Shown one piece after another: positions 1 through 10,164 of a stretch of DNA of 64,000 nucleotides (position 1 is its first letter; the number at the start of each line of letters is the position of its first letter). The notes under the pieces are model-generated. The model made no database searches, had not been told where the DNA came from, and saw only the letters and a program-made list of their open reading frames with translations. This DNA comes from Dermanyssus gallinae (Eukaryota > Arthropoda > Arachnida > Mesostigmata > Dermanyssidae), in contig QVRM01002755.1 of assembly GCA_003439945.1 (NCBI GenBank), positions 445,001 through 509,000 on the forward strand. The letters are read 5' to 3'. Position numbers and translations under genes: made by a program.

Positions 1-1494
1 GGAGAAGCGTCTAGGCCAGGGGTCCGGGTCTCCCAAGTGTTTAAAAAATCAATAGCTCGAATTGACAAGCAGCGCATAGTTGTTTGCTTTGAATCGTTCG
101 GCCTTATGTGCCGCGGAGCCAGCGCGACATTAACACGAGCTCCCTCTAATCTAGGCCACTCACCTCTAGGTCAGAGGAAGCTAGGGTTTTATGGTCAAAT
201 ACCAGATCGCGGTTGATAAATCTTAGTATTCTATGAATGCTAAGGCAGTGGCTCGTTTGGAGCCCGATAATGGTTTTTTGAGAAAGAACGAATGGTCAGC
301 TGGACTCACAAAACATTTTGTCAGTCCTTGGCAAAAACGACACAGGTATTTCAGCTAAGGGAAGTTTATATTTCGGTTTTTGATTTTGCAAATGCAGGGT
401 CTGGGAAATACTGTGGATCGTACTGATATTGTAGCACAAATCAGTTTTTGAAGGGCTAAGTTGTTACTTGTAATGGACCGTTATGATTGTCTAGTGGGTT
501 CACAGTTTTTCCAAACTCAGAACTCAGTGTTACTCATTAGTGCGTTTCTGACATGAGTTGACGGGGAAAACCGCTTTCTTTTTACGGAATTTTCTCTTGA
601 TTACGGTATTATCGAAATAAATTATGTCACATATATTTAACGACTAGAAGCACAGTGTGTATAACACATTCCAAGCTTATTTAATGCCTAAGATAAATAT
701 TTATCGCCGAGCTTAACCTCGTCTCTAAATCCCCCGGAAGGCAGTCGCCGGAGTCAGCCGCATTTTTAATGACAGATTGGCAAGTGATGAATGAAGTGCA
801 ACCGTTATATACATAAACATACATAAACATAAATTTTGTGACTATAAAATGGTCTAACGGTACAAATAGGGAGTGTGGCCTAACAATTACAATCAATTTT
901 TCTCCAGCAACTGTTTGACTTTGGTACAGAGCTTGGTGGTTATCTGTTGCTCTTTACTTGAATTCATGACAACAATATTTTACGCAATACGGTTTAATCG
1001 TACACAACCCAAAAACTATCAAACTCATGTAGGCAACACAAGATTTGTACTGCATCAATACCTATTGCTAACGGTTTTCCGCCGCTGGCCGATGGATCGG
1101 AGGACGCGTCCGACAGTCGCACAAAAATATCAGTCCTAATACTTAGTGGACGCACTACCACGTTGCCGACGTGCTCCCTTTTTGTCCCAGTGGCTAAAAG
1201 CTAGTCAAATCTTATCCTATAAACGGACCCCTATAAATACAAATGTGCAACAATGAAGCTCAAACCCGCGCACTTATGTGTCTCCTCCGGTTGCGAAGCG
1301 CAGGCGAATGCACCCACTACGCCACCGGGCTCCACGCCCCGTACTCCCTGACGACGCATTTCTTTCAATGTCCTCTTCTGTTTAGTGTATTAGACGGTTA
1401 TGCTAGACGCAGGCCTAGACGGCGCTGTGTGAACAAATTCGCTGCGCGGCGCGCTACTAAAGTCTATCTCAATGTAGGCGTCGCTTGATTTTTA
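1..1494. other. Unassigned DNA, no gene seen
   Basis: I translated this stretch in parts and saw no RT, endonuclease, transposase or host domain. The short open frames look like chance ORFs. It could hold introns or distant regulatory DNA of a gene outside the window, but nothing in the sequence shows that. Confidence 0.4.
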
Positions 1495-1914
1495 TTATGT
1501 GTCGTTAGTTTCTGCTTGTACAAGTCCTCTAGGGATCTGCTGTTCAGGCTGGTATGCGCAATAATCTTGCGGATTACCGGCAGCACTGTTATTGCAGTGA
1601 GCCGGGTTGTATGCACACTCGTGCATCCACTCGTGCAAAGTAACATCCTGATTTTTTAGCAACACTTTCTCGAGTATGCATGCATCTGCAAGAAGTCTGT
1701 CCAAGGCCAATTGTATCGTAACGCGGTAATGCCTTGATTTAGGAGTCGCAAAATATTGCGTTATAAAGTAGCTATCGCTGCCGTGACGACGACGACGGTG
1801 ATTATTATTATTATTATTATTATTACTGCTCAGCCAAATGTACAAGAAATCCAACATTTCCTTTGAAAGCTGTACAGTACCCGTGTGTGTCTGTGTATGT
1901 GACAGCTTTTTCAA
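1495..1914 (-). CDS. Unrecognised 139-codon ORF with Asn run
   Basis: This is an open frame of unknown function. It begins with a short Thr/Gln-rich stretch, then has eight Asn residues encoded by the (ATT)n microsatellite at 1801-1825, then HRRRRH. The C-terminal half is free of simple repeats and carries HEWMHE, which formally fits the HEXXH zinc-metalloprotease pattern, followed by five scattered Cys. I do not recognise a family. The pattern is short and could be chance, and an ORF running through a microsatellite is suspicious. A remnant exon is possible; a spurious ORF is more likely. Confidence 0.15.
   Translation of the reverse strand: MKKLSHTQTHTGTVQLSKEMLDFLYIWLSSNNNNNNNNHRRRRHGSDSYFITQYFATPKSRHYRVTIQLALDRLLADACILEKVLLKNQDVTLHEWMHECAYNPAHCNNSAAGNPQDYCAYQPEQQIPRGLVQAETNDT
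1801..1825. repeat. (ATT)n microsatellite
   Basis: About eight ATT units in a row. It encodes the poly-Asn run of the minus-strand ORF that crosses it. Confidence 0.95.
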
Positions 1915-2565
1915 TGTAAGACAGATATCGAATTATAAGGTTGTATAAGCAACACGTTTCGACTAACATTTGGATATAGATCATTCGTTATAGCGTACTT
2001 TCAAAAACTGCTCGTGGCGCTATGACACTAAATTGACACTTTAAAAAATGGAGCCGTATCGCCAGTTTGATTTTCGGAGACACTCAGATTTCTGCCCGGA
2101 CAGGACTCGACATCATCGGAAGTCTGCCGAATTCAACAGCAACAGAAGCACTCATGGAACTCAAATTTATTACGACATTTGTCATACAATATATCGCTAA
2201 CTCGCCATTATGTATCCCTGTGGCAGACAGCGAGACAGGCTGCTGAAAGGAAAATAAACGACACAGAAAGAGTGAGACAAAGAAAAAGGAGCAATGGTGC
2301 CCTATATAAATGAAACGTCGGCGTTAGCTGTATAACGCGCGAGGCTTTCGATGATTGGTAGCCTAACGAACGATAGGCGCAGTGTCTGATCTGGCGCCCT
2401 GCGGAAAGTCTACTTGGCAAGAGTTCGCGTAAGAGTAAGCTCCTTTCTCTCGTGGCCCCAAGGCAGTTTTATATGGCTTTCAGATATTAACAACAATAAT
2501 CGCTGCAACGATGATACAACGGAAGAATTGAGAAGCACAATAACACCTGCAGCGATTGGAAAACG

Positions 2566-2634
2566 ATAATAATAATAATAACAACAACAACAACAATAGA
2601 ACAACAACAATAACAATAGAACAACAGCAGTAGC
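2566..2634. repeat. Compound AAT/AAC microsatellite
   Basis: AAT units are followed by AAC units and then interrupted ACA/ATA/AGC units, giving an A-rich trinucleotide tract. Confidence 0.9.
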
Positions 2635-3410
2635 AGTTACAGCAACGATCGTAAAAGTCCTTTCGGCTAGCACACGTTCACTCTCATTTCGTTTTGCACC
2701 CAAGTCGCTAAAGCCCTTGCAGCCGCAAGAAGCCGTCTGGCGTAATAAATCGGTGTAATCTTCGCAGAAGCTGTGACACTGAGAATCCTACTGTAGAGCA
2801 GAGCGAGTTGCTTATGAAGCAAGTTTGCCGCAGATTTTTGCGAGATCGCGCAGTTTCGGAGGCCAATGTCCGTCTGAGCCGAGATACTCCGATCGTTATT
2901 CTAATCAACAACAACAACATATAGGACAGCTAACGTCCAAGTAATCATCTAAACCTTTTAGACCGATGCGCGAAACGCATGTGTTTGATAAAATGATGTA
3001 GCAAGCAGTAGAGTCGACTTTGGCGGCTAGCGCACCGTTAAAAAGTGCACTAGGGCACTGCTTTGCGTAGGGTCAGACTCTGATTAGTTCTAGTTATTTC
3101 TTTTTCCTTTATTATGAGCGCGGTTATCGTTCGCATTGTCTACTGATACTACATTTTCTCCAATGGATAGGGCTCAGCTAAAGTCCGTATGAGTACGCTA
3201 TGCCTCGATGAAAGGTGGCTGGTCACACACAATCAAACCCCAGTGTGACGGCATAGCGTAGTCTTTTACCAGCCAATGGTGATTCATGGCCGAAATTGGC
3301 TCAATTATACCCGGCTTTTCCTTTTTATATAGGAGGTTTCGGAAATACATGCGCACATGCGTCGCTGGCAGCTGACAGTGACTAGTAACCCTGTAAATAC
3401 CGTATTTCTG

Positions 3411-3456
3411 CTCACAGACCTAGGAGGAATACCGATATTCCTCCTAGACCTGTGAG
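3411..3456. repeat. Short inverted repeat (hairpin)
   Basis: Arms 3411-3431 and 3436-3456 are reverse complements over 21 bp with two adjacent mismatches (CAGACC against CAGGTC) and a 4-base loop CCGA. Weaker pairing continues outward. It could be the core of a degraded foldback element. No coding function is apparent. Confidence 0.7.
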
Positions 3457-4258
3457 GTATACGAAACTGCCACGTGTCCAGACAGTCACACAAGAGAGCG
3501 AAGAACAGATGCAGAAAGCTTTCAGTTTGGGGTGAAACCTTTATGTTGACAAACGACATTGTAGTTCGCTCGCGAGATGACTGGGCTTGCCTGTAACTAT
3601 CAAAACGGCAGTATTTTGTGCAGGATAGAAGTGGCCGCTAAGCAGGCCGCGATTTCAGCAGTGCCGAAGACGCAAGAAGTCACTGGATGCGCGGGTAACT
3701 TAAGATTTGGAAGGAGGCGTACGAATAAATGAGGCAGTAGCCGTTGACGCGAAGCAAGCAGAGGACGTATGTTGTTCGAGCGGGAGACTGGCGAACTCGT
3801 AACGGTCGCCGTCCGGCCGTGGGGGCGGTGAACACTACACGTTGCATCTCGCACTGCGTAGTAAGTGCAGCTTAGAAGCTACGTGATGAGCAGCCAAGAA
3901 TAACCTTCATAACGACCACTAATTAAACGATAATAAGCTTTCTAAATCCGTCATGAGCACCACCCCCAGATCCCCAGTTTAGGTTTTAGGAAGAACCTCT
4001 CGCCATTTACGCTCAATTAACGACATAGATGCAACCTCTCTTGTTAGGCTGCGATGTTACGCTATCTAATCGAGATACATGTACAGAGTATATTTTCGAA
4101 GCCCGAGGTTCGGACACAAATCTTTTCAAAATAGATCGTAGCGTCAGCGGCCTCTGACAGGATTGTGTCGGAGCGCCTTGAAGCCAATAATAGCATAGTT
4201 TGCCCATACCTAATAAGCCATTACAGTATTTGCCAATCATTAGGTCAGACCCCGGAGA

Positions 4259-4640
4259 AATGGAGCAACATGGCAATCTATTTTTGATGGCAAAGGTGAC
4301 TCCTGCCTACAAAAAATCCTAGAGAAATATCATTTACGAGCATAGTATACAAGGTCCTTAGGCAGATCATTGCTTCTAGAGATTTTGAAAGCACAACGGT
4401 CACCTTACCACCTGAGTAGTTTGGCTTTCTACCAAAAATCAACATAAGACGCAGTAAAAAATGTTCAGTGGCTACGCTCAGGTCCGACAAGAGAGTCAGA
4501 AGTCTAGTCCGACAAGAAACTACTTACGCAGTTTTCGTGGAAGGAATAAAGGCTCCACGCATTTTAAGCCATGCACTTCGTAATACTAGCAAATTTTCTA
4601 GAACACCTTTAGTTCTACATAAGTGAAGCGGCACCTTAGG
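4259..4640 (+). pseudogene. Non-LTR reverse transcriptase fragment
   Basis: A relic of a LINE RT. The plus strand reads through ISFTSIVYKVL (RT domain 2, 'ISLTSxxxKVLE'), then LPPE-stop-FGFLPK (usually LPPEQFGF, here with one TAG), then TYAVFVEGIKAP, which is motif A (F-D-x-x-K-A-F-D) with its aspartates lost. Order and spacing match RT domains 2 to 4 and resemble the RT of LINE-A at 16.8-17.0 kb, whose motif is LPPEQFGF then YAVFIDCVKAFD. Endonuclease, YADD box and 3' end are absent. It cannot be functional. Confidence 0.6.
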
Positions 4641-5110
4641 CAAGGGCACCAACGAACCACCAGCATTACCAAAAAGGGTTATGAGACTCAGCCATGGGAA
4701 AGCATATCCCGCAGCACACTGCCATATTAGAGTGAATAGAGATACACTCGTAAAAGTTGTCGCAAACCAATTAAATAGATTTGTTATTCGCCAGATAACG
4801 CGGTACCTCATTTTTTTATGTATGAAGAAAGAATGAATAGCTGCGTGCTCCGCTCTGCGGACTTTGTGATTTCGCCCGTTATCACGTGCGAGAATGCCCC
4901 ATAATGGAAATGTTTTCGCTGCAAGGCACAGTTAGCAAAATATTGCATCGTATTTAGTAGGTATTCTTAGTTATAAATATATATGCATAATGAATTAATT
5001 TCATAGTAAATAAGTCATAATAAACATGTCACAGTGCATATTTAACCTCTACATAACGCGATAGAAGGAAGTGCTTATAGAACTCAACTTTGAAGCTTGG
5101 GCTCGCCGTT

Positions 5111-5116
5111 AACAAT
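5111..5116. repeat. Candidate LINE-C target-site duplication (3' side)
   Basis: AACAAT directly abuts the poly(T) end of LINE-C and recurs at 7254-7259 at its other end. Six bases in AT-rich DNA can match by chance. Confidence 0.4.
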
Positions 5117-7253
5117 TTTTTTTTTTTGAACAAGGTCATTTATTTATTATATACACAATTACAATGGTATGTTGTTTCATGCATTTACAATTATTTGCAA
5201 GGAGGATATAGTAATTTAAAACCTACTACAGTTACCATTGTGTTGGTGAAAAGTTGCAGCCGGAATAAAATTACTTGTGTTTACCTCTATGCGAGGGTCA
5301 ATTTAGGAAGACAAGTGTATCCATTATTGACGGGGTAATAGGTATGACTTTAAATTCTCCTTAAAGTTATTTAAGGATTTCAAACAACGCAAGCTAACCG
5401 GAAGAGTGTTCCACTCTCTGACAGCTCGCACGCCAAACGCTTGGCTGCCCTTGCTGCATCGATGCATGCGGATCTTCAGTGTGACCGTGTTTGATGCTCT
5501 GGTCTCTCTCGCCCCTCCAAGGCGATCAAGTTCTAGTATCTTCGGCCCAATCCCATGGATATTCTTAAACATCACTATCAAGGTTAAATAGCGCATGGTA
5601 TTTTCTATATCTAAAATATTGTGTTGTTTTCTCTCTCGACTGGCCGATCCCCGAAACATACGAAGAAAGCGCCCCTGTGCCACACTCAGTCGCTGCGCCC
5701 AACCCTTACTGCAGGCAGTCCAGAATTCCGACCCGTACGTAAGGTGACTCAAGAAAAAGGCGTTGTAGAGCAGCTTGCATGAAGATGCTCCAATTTGGTT
5801 CTTGATGTATCTTGATGAGTTTGTGATGACAGCAAGTCGACGGATAAGGGTCTCTACATGCGCGTTGCCAGAGAGTTTTGCATCTACTGTTACACCCAGG
5901 ACCTTGACACAGTCGCTGGGTTGAATCAGGTGGCCATTTATGATTACAGGTGGCATTCGAGGAATGTCGTTACCCTGTCCGAAGACCACCACCTGAGTTT
6001 TCTTTGCATTGATAGCAATACGGTTTGCTGCACACCAAGCGTTGAGGGCAGTGACATCCTGCATCATCACCCGGTGTACCTCCTCACCAGACTGCCCAAC
6101 ATATTTAAAAGTGCTGTCGTCAGCATAAATGATAGCGGCTCCTCGTGCGATATTTTCCATATCATTTATAAAGCAGAGGAAGGCTAGTGGGCCAATGCAT
6201 GAGCCCTGAGGTATACCTAGCAAAACCGGGAGCAGTTCCGACCGGGTTCCCCCCACGTCCACAAGCTGGTGACGCCCGAGGAAGTACGCCGATAGCAGTT
6301 TAATAGCGTGCTCGTCAAAGCCCAGGTGCTTGAATTTAAGTAGGAGAATATCTGAACGAACGCTGTCAAAGGCGCGTCTAAGATCTAAAAAAAGTGCTGC
6401 ACAAAATAGTCCTTTATCTAACTCGAAACGGGTACTCTCAACTAGCCGCAAGACAGCATGACCTGTGCCCCGGTTTTTGCGAAATCCAAATTGGTTGCCC
6501 GAGAGCATGTTGTTGCTTTCGAGATGCCTCGTCATTTGGCTAACAAGTGTTTTTTCAATAATCTTATTTAAAACAGGTAAAACACTCACTGGACGGTAGT
6601 TTGACGGGTCGCTCATACTACCACCTTTGTGGATCGGTACCACTCTGGCGATCTTTAAGCGACTAGGATACGCTGCTTCTGCTATCATGGCATTAATGAT
6701 GTGTGTCAGGGGGTCAGCGATGTGAGATCTTACGTGGTGGATAATGTGAGACTGCAAACCGTCGTAGCCGGCTGCTGGATTCCCAATATCACTAAGTAAA
6801 GCTAACACTTGTAGTTTCGTCACCTTTTTAAAGCTAAATATCGTCGCGGTGTGTTCTGGTAGATTTTCTTTAATAACACGCTCATTTATGGGATTATTTG
6901 GCAAGGATGAGGCGACACTATTAGTGAAAAAAGTGTTAAAAGCCTCTGAGACCTTCGCGGGGTCCGTGATCGCTTCGCCTTCAATATCCAGCTTGGGCAC
7001 CGGGGGCACTTTGTCAACCTGTTTTGCGCGCCGCACAATTTTCCAGATCGGTCGGCCGTTGGTCGAGTCCCTATCGACCATAGCCCGAAGTCGCTGGCGC
7101 TCCAATTTGGTCCGTCGATTTTGCACTTTATTTCTCATCTTGTTGTACTCTTCTCGCAGTCTAAGTACGCGTATGCTGTTCGGGGATCGTTTACGAATGC
7201 TCTGCAAAGAGCGCCACAAACGATCTCTCTCGGCGATAAGACTTTTCAGCTCC
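5117..7253 (-). mobile_element. LINE-C, 5'-truncated non-LTR retrotransposon
   Basis: The element runs on the minus strand from about 7253 to a poly(A) tail that appears as a T run at 5115-5127. An AATAAATAAA-like polyadenylation context lies just before the tail. The 3' untranslated region is about 200 bp. The 5' end lacks ORF1 and the AP endonuclease and starts in the linker before the RT, the usual outcome of incomplete target-primed reverse transcription. AACAAT flanks both ends as a possible duplication. Because its reading frame is intact, this is probably one of the youngest insertions in the window. Confidence 0.8.
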
Positions 7254-7258
7254 AACAA
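5324..7258 (-). CDS. Reverse transcriptase, C-terminal part of LINE ORF2
   Basis: RNA-templated DNA polymerase of a non-LTR retrotransposon of the CR1/L2/Jockey group (clade inferred from motifs such as NYRPVSVLPVLNKIIEK). The frame is open for 644 codons. An N-terminal basic coiled linker of about 90 residues precedes the RT core: QFGFRKNRGTGHAV, motif A with FLDLRRAFDSV (catalytic Asp near residue 292), motif B GIPQGSCIGPLAF, and motif C YADD at residues 378-381 (bases 6116-6127). A C-terminal region ends near SLNNFKENLKSYL. There is no true start codon: the first codon is TTG, an in-frame stop lies at 7271-7273, and the missing upstream part should encode the endonuclease. On its own it cannot mobilise. 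Confidence 0.9.
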   Translation of the reverse strand: MLELKSLIAERDRLWRSLQSIRKRSPNSIRVLRLREEYNKMRNKVQNRRTKLERQRLRAMVDRDSTNGRPIWKIVRRAKQVDKVPPVPKLDIEGEAITDPAKVSEAFNTFFTNSVASSLPNNPINERVIKENLPEHTATIFSFKKVTKLQVLALLSDIGNPAAGYDGLQSHIIHHVRSHIADPLTHIINAMIAEAAYPSRLKIARVVPIHKGGSMSDPSNYRPVSVLPVLNKIIEKTLVSQMTRHLESNNMLSGNQFGFRKNRGTGHAVLRLVESTRFELDKGLFCAALFLDLRRAFDSVRSDILLLKFKHLGFDEHAIKLLSAYFLGRHQLVDVGGTRSELLPVLLGIPQGSCIGPLAFLCFINDMENIARGAAIIYADDSTFKYVGQSGEEVHRVMMQDVTALNAWCAANRIAINAKKTQVVVFGQGNDIPRMPPVIINGHLIQPSDCVKVLGVTVDAKLSGNAHVETLIRRLAVITNSSRYIKNQIGASSCKLLYNAFFLSHLTYGSEFWTACSKGWAQRLSVAQGRFLRMFRGSASRERKQHNILDIENTMRYLTLIVMFKNIHGIGPKILELDRLGGARETRASNTVTLKIRMHRCSKGSQAFGVRAVREWNTLPVSLRCLKSLNNFKENLKSYLLPRQ

Positions 7259-7259
7259 T
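7254..7259. repeat. Candidate LINE-C target-site duplication (5' side)
   Basis: AACAAT, matching 5111-5116. Its borders place the LINE-C 5' end at 7253. Confidence 0.4.
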
Positions 7260-7271
7260 GAATAACCGTTT

Positions 7272-7936
7272 TATGTAGGTTCGCTCGCAATGAAAATGTG
7301 AGTTCGGCTTGTGGTGTTTGTAATTAGCCGGACAACCGGCTTAACATAATGTATTATACAGCGCTCTTATATTATAGTGGACGCGTTTTACTACGAATTC
7401 GAATCCATACATTCATCTTGACTAAATAGTAGACGCACATATGATAGAATGAATAGGTATTAAGCACAAGTTGTATTTTCTGAACCTTTGTTAATAATTT
7501 ACAGACACGACTATTGAATGGAGGACTAGTGGACATTTTATCAAGGCGCATCGGCAGTTCAGACATACGAGGAAAGCGGCATTTGATTAAATGTAACTCT
7601 TCTCAATTTTCTAGTTTAGGAACCTGTATCACTTGATTTGGGAACCACGGAATGTGTGACATCACAGACTAGTTTGTTACGAAAGAAGTGTTCTATGAAT
7701 GAATGAATGAAACACCTAGCTTCATTCATGAGTACTTGCAAATACACTTGAAAGCATACAGCCTCTGTACTGCGGAGGTTGCCCAGGGGCTAGAACGAAG
7801 ATCATGTGCTCGTTGCGTCGAAAGGAAAAGAAGAAGAAATTAATGAAAGTATTTACTGGCACCCTTTCCCAGAAAGGCTGGTCGACCGCATAGCAGGAGA
7901 AGACATTTGCACATCTCCTTGAACAAGCCCCCACTA
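7272..7936. other. Unassigned spacer
   Basis: No coding region recognised between LINE-C and the family E fragment. A short GAATGAAT tract lies near 7697-7709. Confidence 0.4.
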
Positions 7937-8597
7937 CGACTGACAAGGCTAGGCTGCGGGCGGTCTCCGCAAAAAGCGCCGGGGCCTGGTAACAGGCTCT
8001 CCCCAGTGCTCACTTAGGCACTCTATTAGACCACGACCCTGTCGTAGATGGGGCGACCAAGTGAGGCCACAGGCACACCATGATCTCTCTTGTGCCTTAA
8101 GCTCAGGTCGTCGAGCCCGACACGCAGCACTTAACGGAACATTAAGTCTAGCTTTGAGATCTGCTGGCTTTCCTTGCATTGCCGAGCCTCTTGCTTTCTG
8201 CAGGAATGATGACGTCCTTCGAGATGGGTCGCATACTCGTATATATATATGGGATGCAACCGTTACTGACTCATTAGCCCCCTCAATGGTATGTGCGGGA
8301 GCGGAACATGCTGGTCATGCGTCTATGTTGGCGGAGTCGAATAAGTGCAGCAGGTATGCCAGTATTACGTATCCCCACGACTTTCGCCCGCTGGCATTCG
8401 AGACACTAGAGGGACCTGACCCGAAGACGCACAAACTTATTCAACGTGTTGGCAAGGCGCTCAATCGTTCGACAGGGGACACTAGATCTGTCGAGTACCT
8501 GCAGCAGAGACAATCGCTGTATATTCAACAGGGTAACGCCGCCTCTGTGCGTGGAACTCTGCTAGGCTGGACACGCCCGAACCTGGAGGAAATGTGA
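7937..8597 (+). pseudogene. Family E retroelement, C-terminal nuclease-like region
   Basis: Relic of the 3' part of an RT-containing family widespread in invertebrate genomes, recognised by its ordered motifs. The first frame reads KARLRAVSAKSAGAW, a TAG stop, then ALPSAHLGTLLD; after a frameshift a 178-codon frame (8061-8597) reads HDLSCALSSGRRARHAALN, IYIWDATVTDSLAPS, YASITYPHDFRPLAFETLEG and QQGNAASVRGTLLGW. The acidic WDATV strand after a basic or PD-like segment resembles the restriction-like endonuclease domain of some non-LTR elements, but that fold assignment is my inference. The usual 'RPDG' segment is degraded to LRDGSHT. Other pieces of this family are at 40.3 kb (minus) and 57.8-59.2 kb (plus). 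Confidence 0.7.
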
Positions 8598-9085
8598 CGT
8601 TTTCACTTATAATATCGGGTGTACACGTTCATAAGGAGACCATTGTTACCTCTTACACATAAGTTGAATTAATTATGATTTATTTAAATAACAAAGGTTT
8701 TCACGAGAACGACAATATCAAATCAATATCAAATATACAAATAATGTGCAGAAATTAAACAATGATGCAGTAATTTTGACTAGAGTAAAGTCAATCAAAT
8801 GTAAAATTGATATCGTTCATGAGAGGGCGGATGCCGACGAAAGAAAAAAGAAACTACGAAGAAAAAACAAACTTTCTAAGGCTTCTCTTGGCCGGCAATG
8901 GCGGGAGGAATTATATTCCAAATAATAAATGAATGACGACGTGGTGCATTCTCAAGAAGGCGTGTTGGTGGAGAAGTCATGGTGATGTAAAGTCGCCTGA
9001 GTACAAAGAAAGGGGGTAGATGGAGGGTATGGTCTGAAAAAGGTCGCCAGCCTCTATAAGATTGTTGATGAATTTGTAAACGAAG

Positions 9086-9086
<1 letters not shown>
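8598..9086. other. AT-rich spacer
   Basis: No ORF or repeat that I can support, apart from the TA tract that follows it. Confidence 0.4.

Positions 9087-9137
<51 letters not shown>
9087..9137. repeat. (TA)n microsatellite
   Basis: About 25 uninterrupted TA units. Confidence 0.97.
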
Positions 9138-9141
<4 letters not shown>

Positions 9142-9994
9142 CACATTGAATTATGCTTTATCCGGTATTAATTTTCTTCTGCCTACAGATATATTTGTGG
9201 ATTTAGTAGCGTACCCTAAAAACGTTTGATCTCACCAGTTGCTGCACTTGTCATTATGATAAAAACCAAAACTGCATATTTCAGAGGCAATATCAAACAT
9301 GTCTTTGACAAACACACATCTATGTATAAGATTTAGGCAATAAATCTCACTCCGACGTGAACCTAAATTGGTGGTATATAACATAAGACGCCGCATGCTA
9401 GCCAGATAGTTTACGAGAATGGCATGATCTCCCATGAGCAGAATTAGTTCCACGCATTTAGTGACGCAAGGCATAATAGTAAACTCAGTAAGATACGGAA
9501 AGGTGGCGATAACGTGCGACCCTATTGTCACGAGTCGCCCAAATGATTTAAGCACTGGACGTATCCTGCACAGAAATAATACATGATAGGAACTTAACTC
9601 TGAATAAATGTATTCAATAACTAAAACCTCTGAATTTAAACTTAGATTGTTGCAGGTCAAATTACTTGCCTGTTTATGAAACAGCTTTGCTCCGCTTTTC
9701 TTTGTTTTATTAGTAAAGCGACGTAGATAAACGTTAGTTCGATTTGTAATGTTTGTAATGATTTGTAAGCCACCGATTCGCTTTGATAAAGATTCAAACG
9801 AGATAGCACAAGGCTGTTTTTATTGATGCCATATAACTACCTCGTTTCTAGATTCAACTGTGAATTATTGGCATTGGGCAATACGGAATTACTCTTGTAG
9901 TATGTGTATATAGTAGAATATATTGTAGCACATTGCCTGTTAAAGGGCATGTCAATAAAACGACGCCTTAAGTTCCTTGCGTCAGCTGGGTACC

Positions 9995-9997
<3 letters not shown>
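9138..9997. other. AT-rich spacer
   Basis: A 142-codon minus-strand open frame at 9232-9660 has no recognisable domain and is not called as a gene. Nothing else is visible. Confidence 0.35.
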
Positions 9998-10039
<42 letters not shown>

Positions 10040-10050
10040 CATAAATAAAT

Positions 10051-10087
<37 letters not shown>

Positions 10088-10164
10088 CATATATTTATAA
10101 ATACATGTTTATATATATATATATACATATATATATTTATAAGTACATGTTTATATATACATAT
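9998..10164. repeat. Compound (TA)n/(CATA) microsatellite
   Basis: Long TA runs interrupted by CATA and AAATA units. A segment around TTTATAAATACATGTTTATA is repeated with small changes, so the array has partly grown by higher-order duplication. Confidence 0.95.

Larger units (their letters stand above)
1926..4258. other. Unassigned DNA with small repeats
   Basis: No coding region that I can support. It contains a compound AAT/AAC microsatellite, an 11-bp inverted pair (TACGCTATGCC at 3194-3204 and its complement at 3250-3260) and the hairpin at 3411-3456. The short ORFs show no family signature. Confidence 0.4.

Noticed and set aside
6849..7265. 138-codon plus-strand ORF
   Set aside because: It is antisense to the LINE-C reverse transcriptase frame.
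9232..9660. 142-codon minus-strand ORF
   Set aside because: It shows no recognisable domain and AT-rich codons with no neighbour support; its length is within chance for AT-rich DNA containing few stops by luck.
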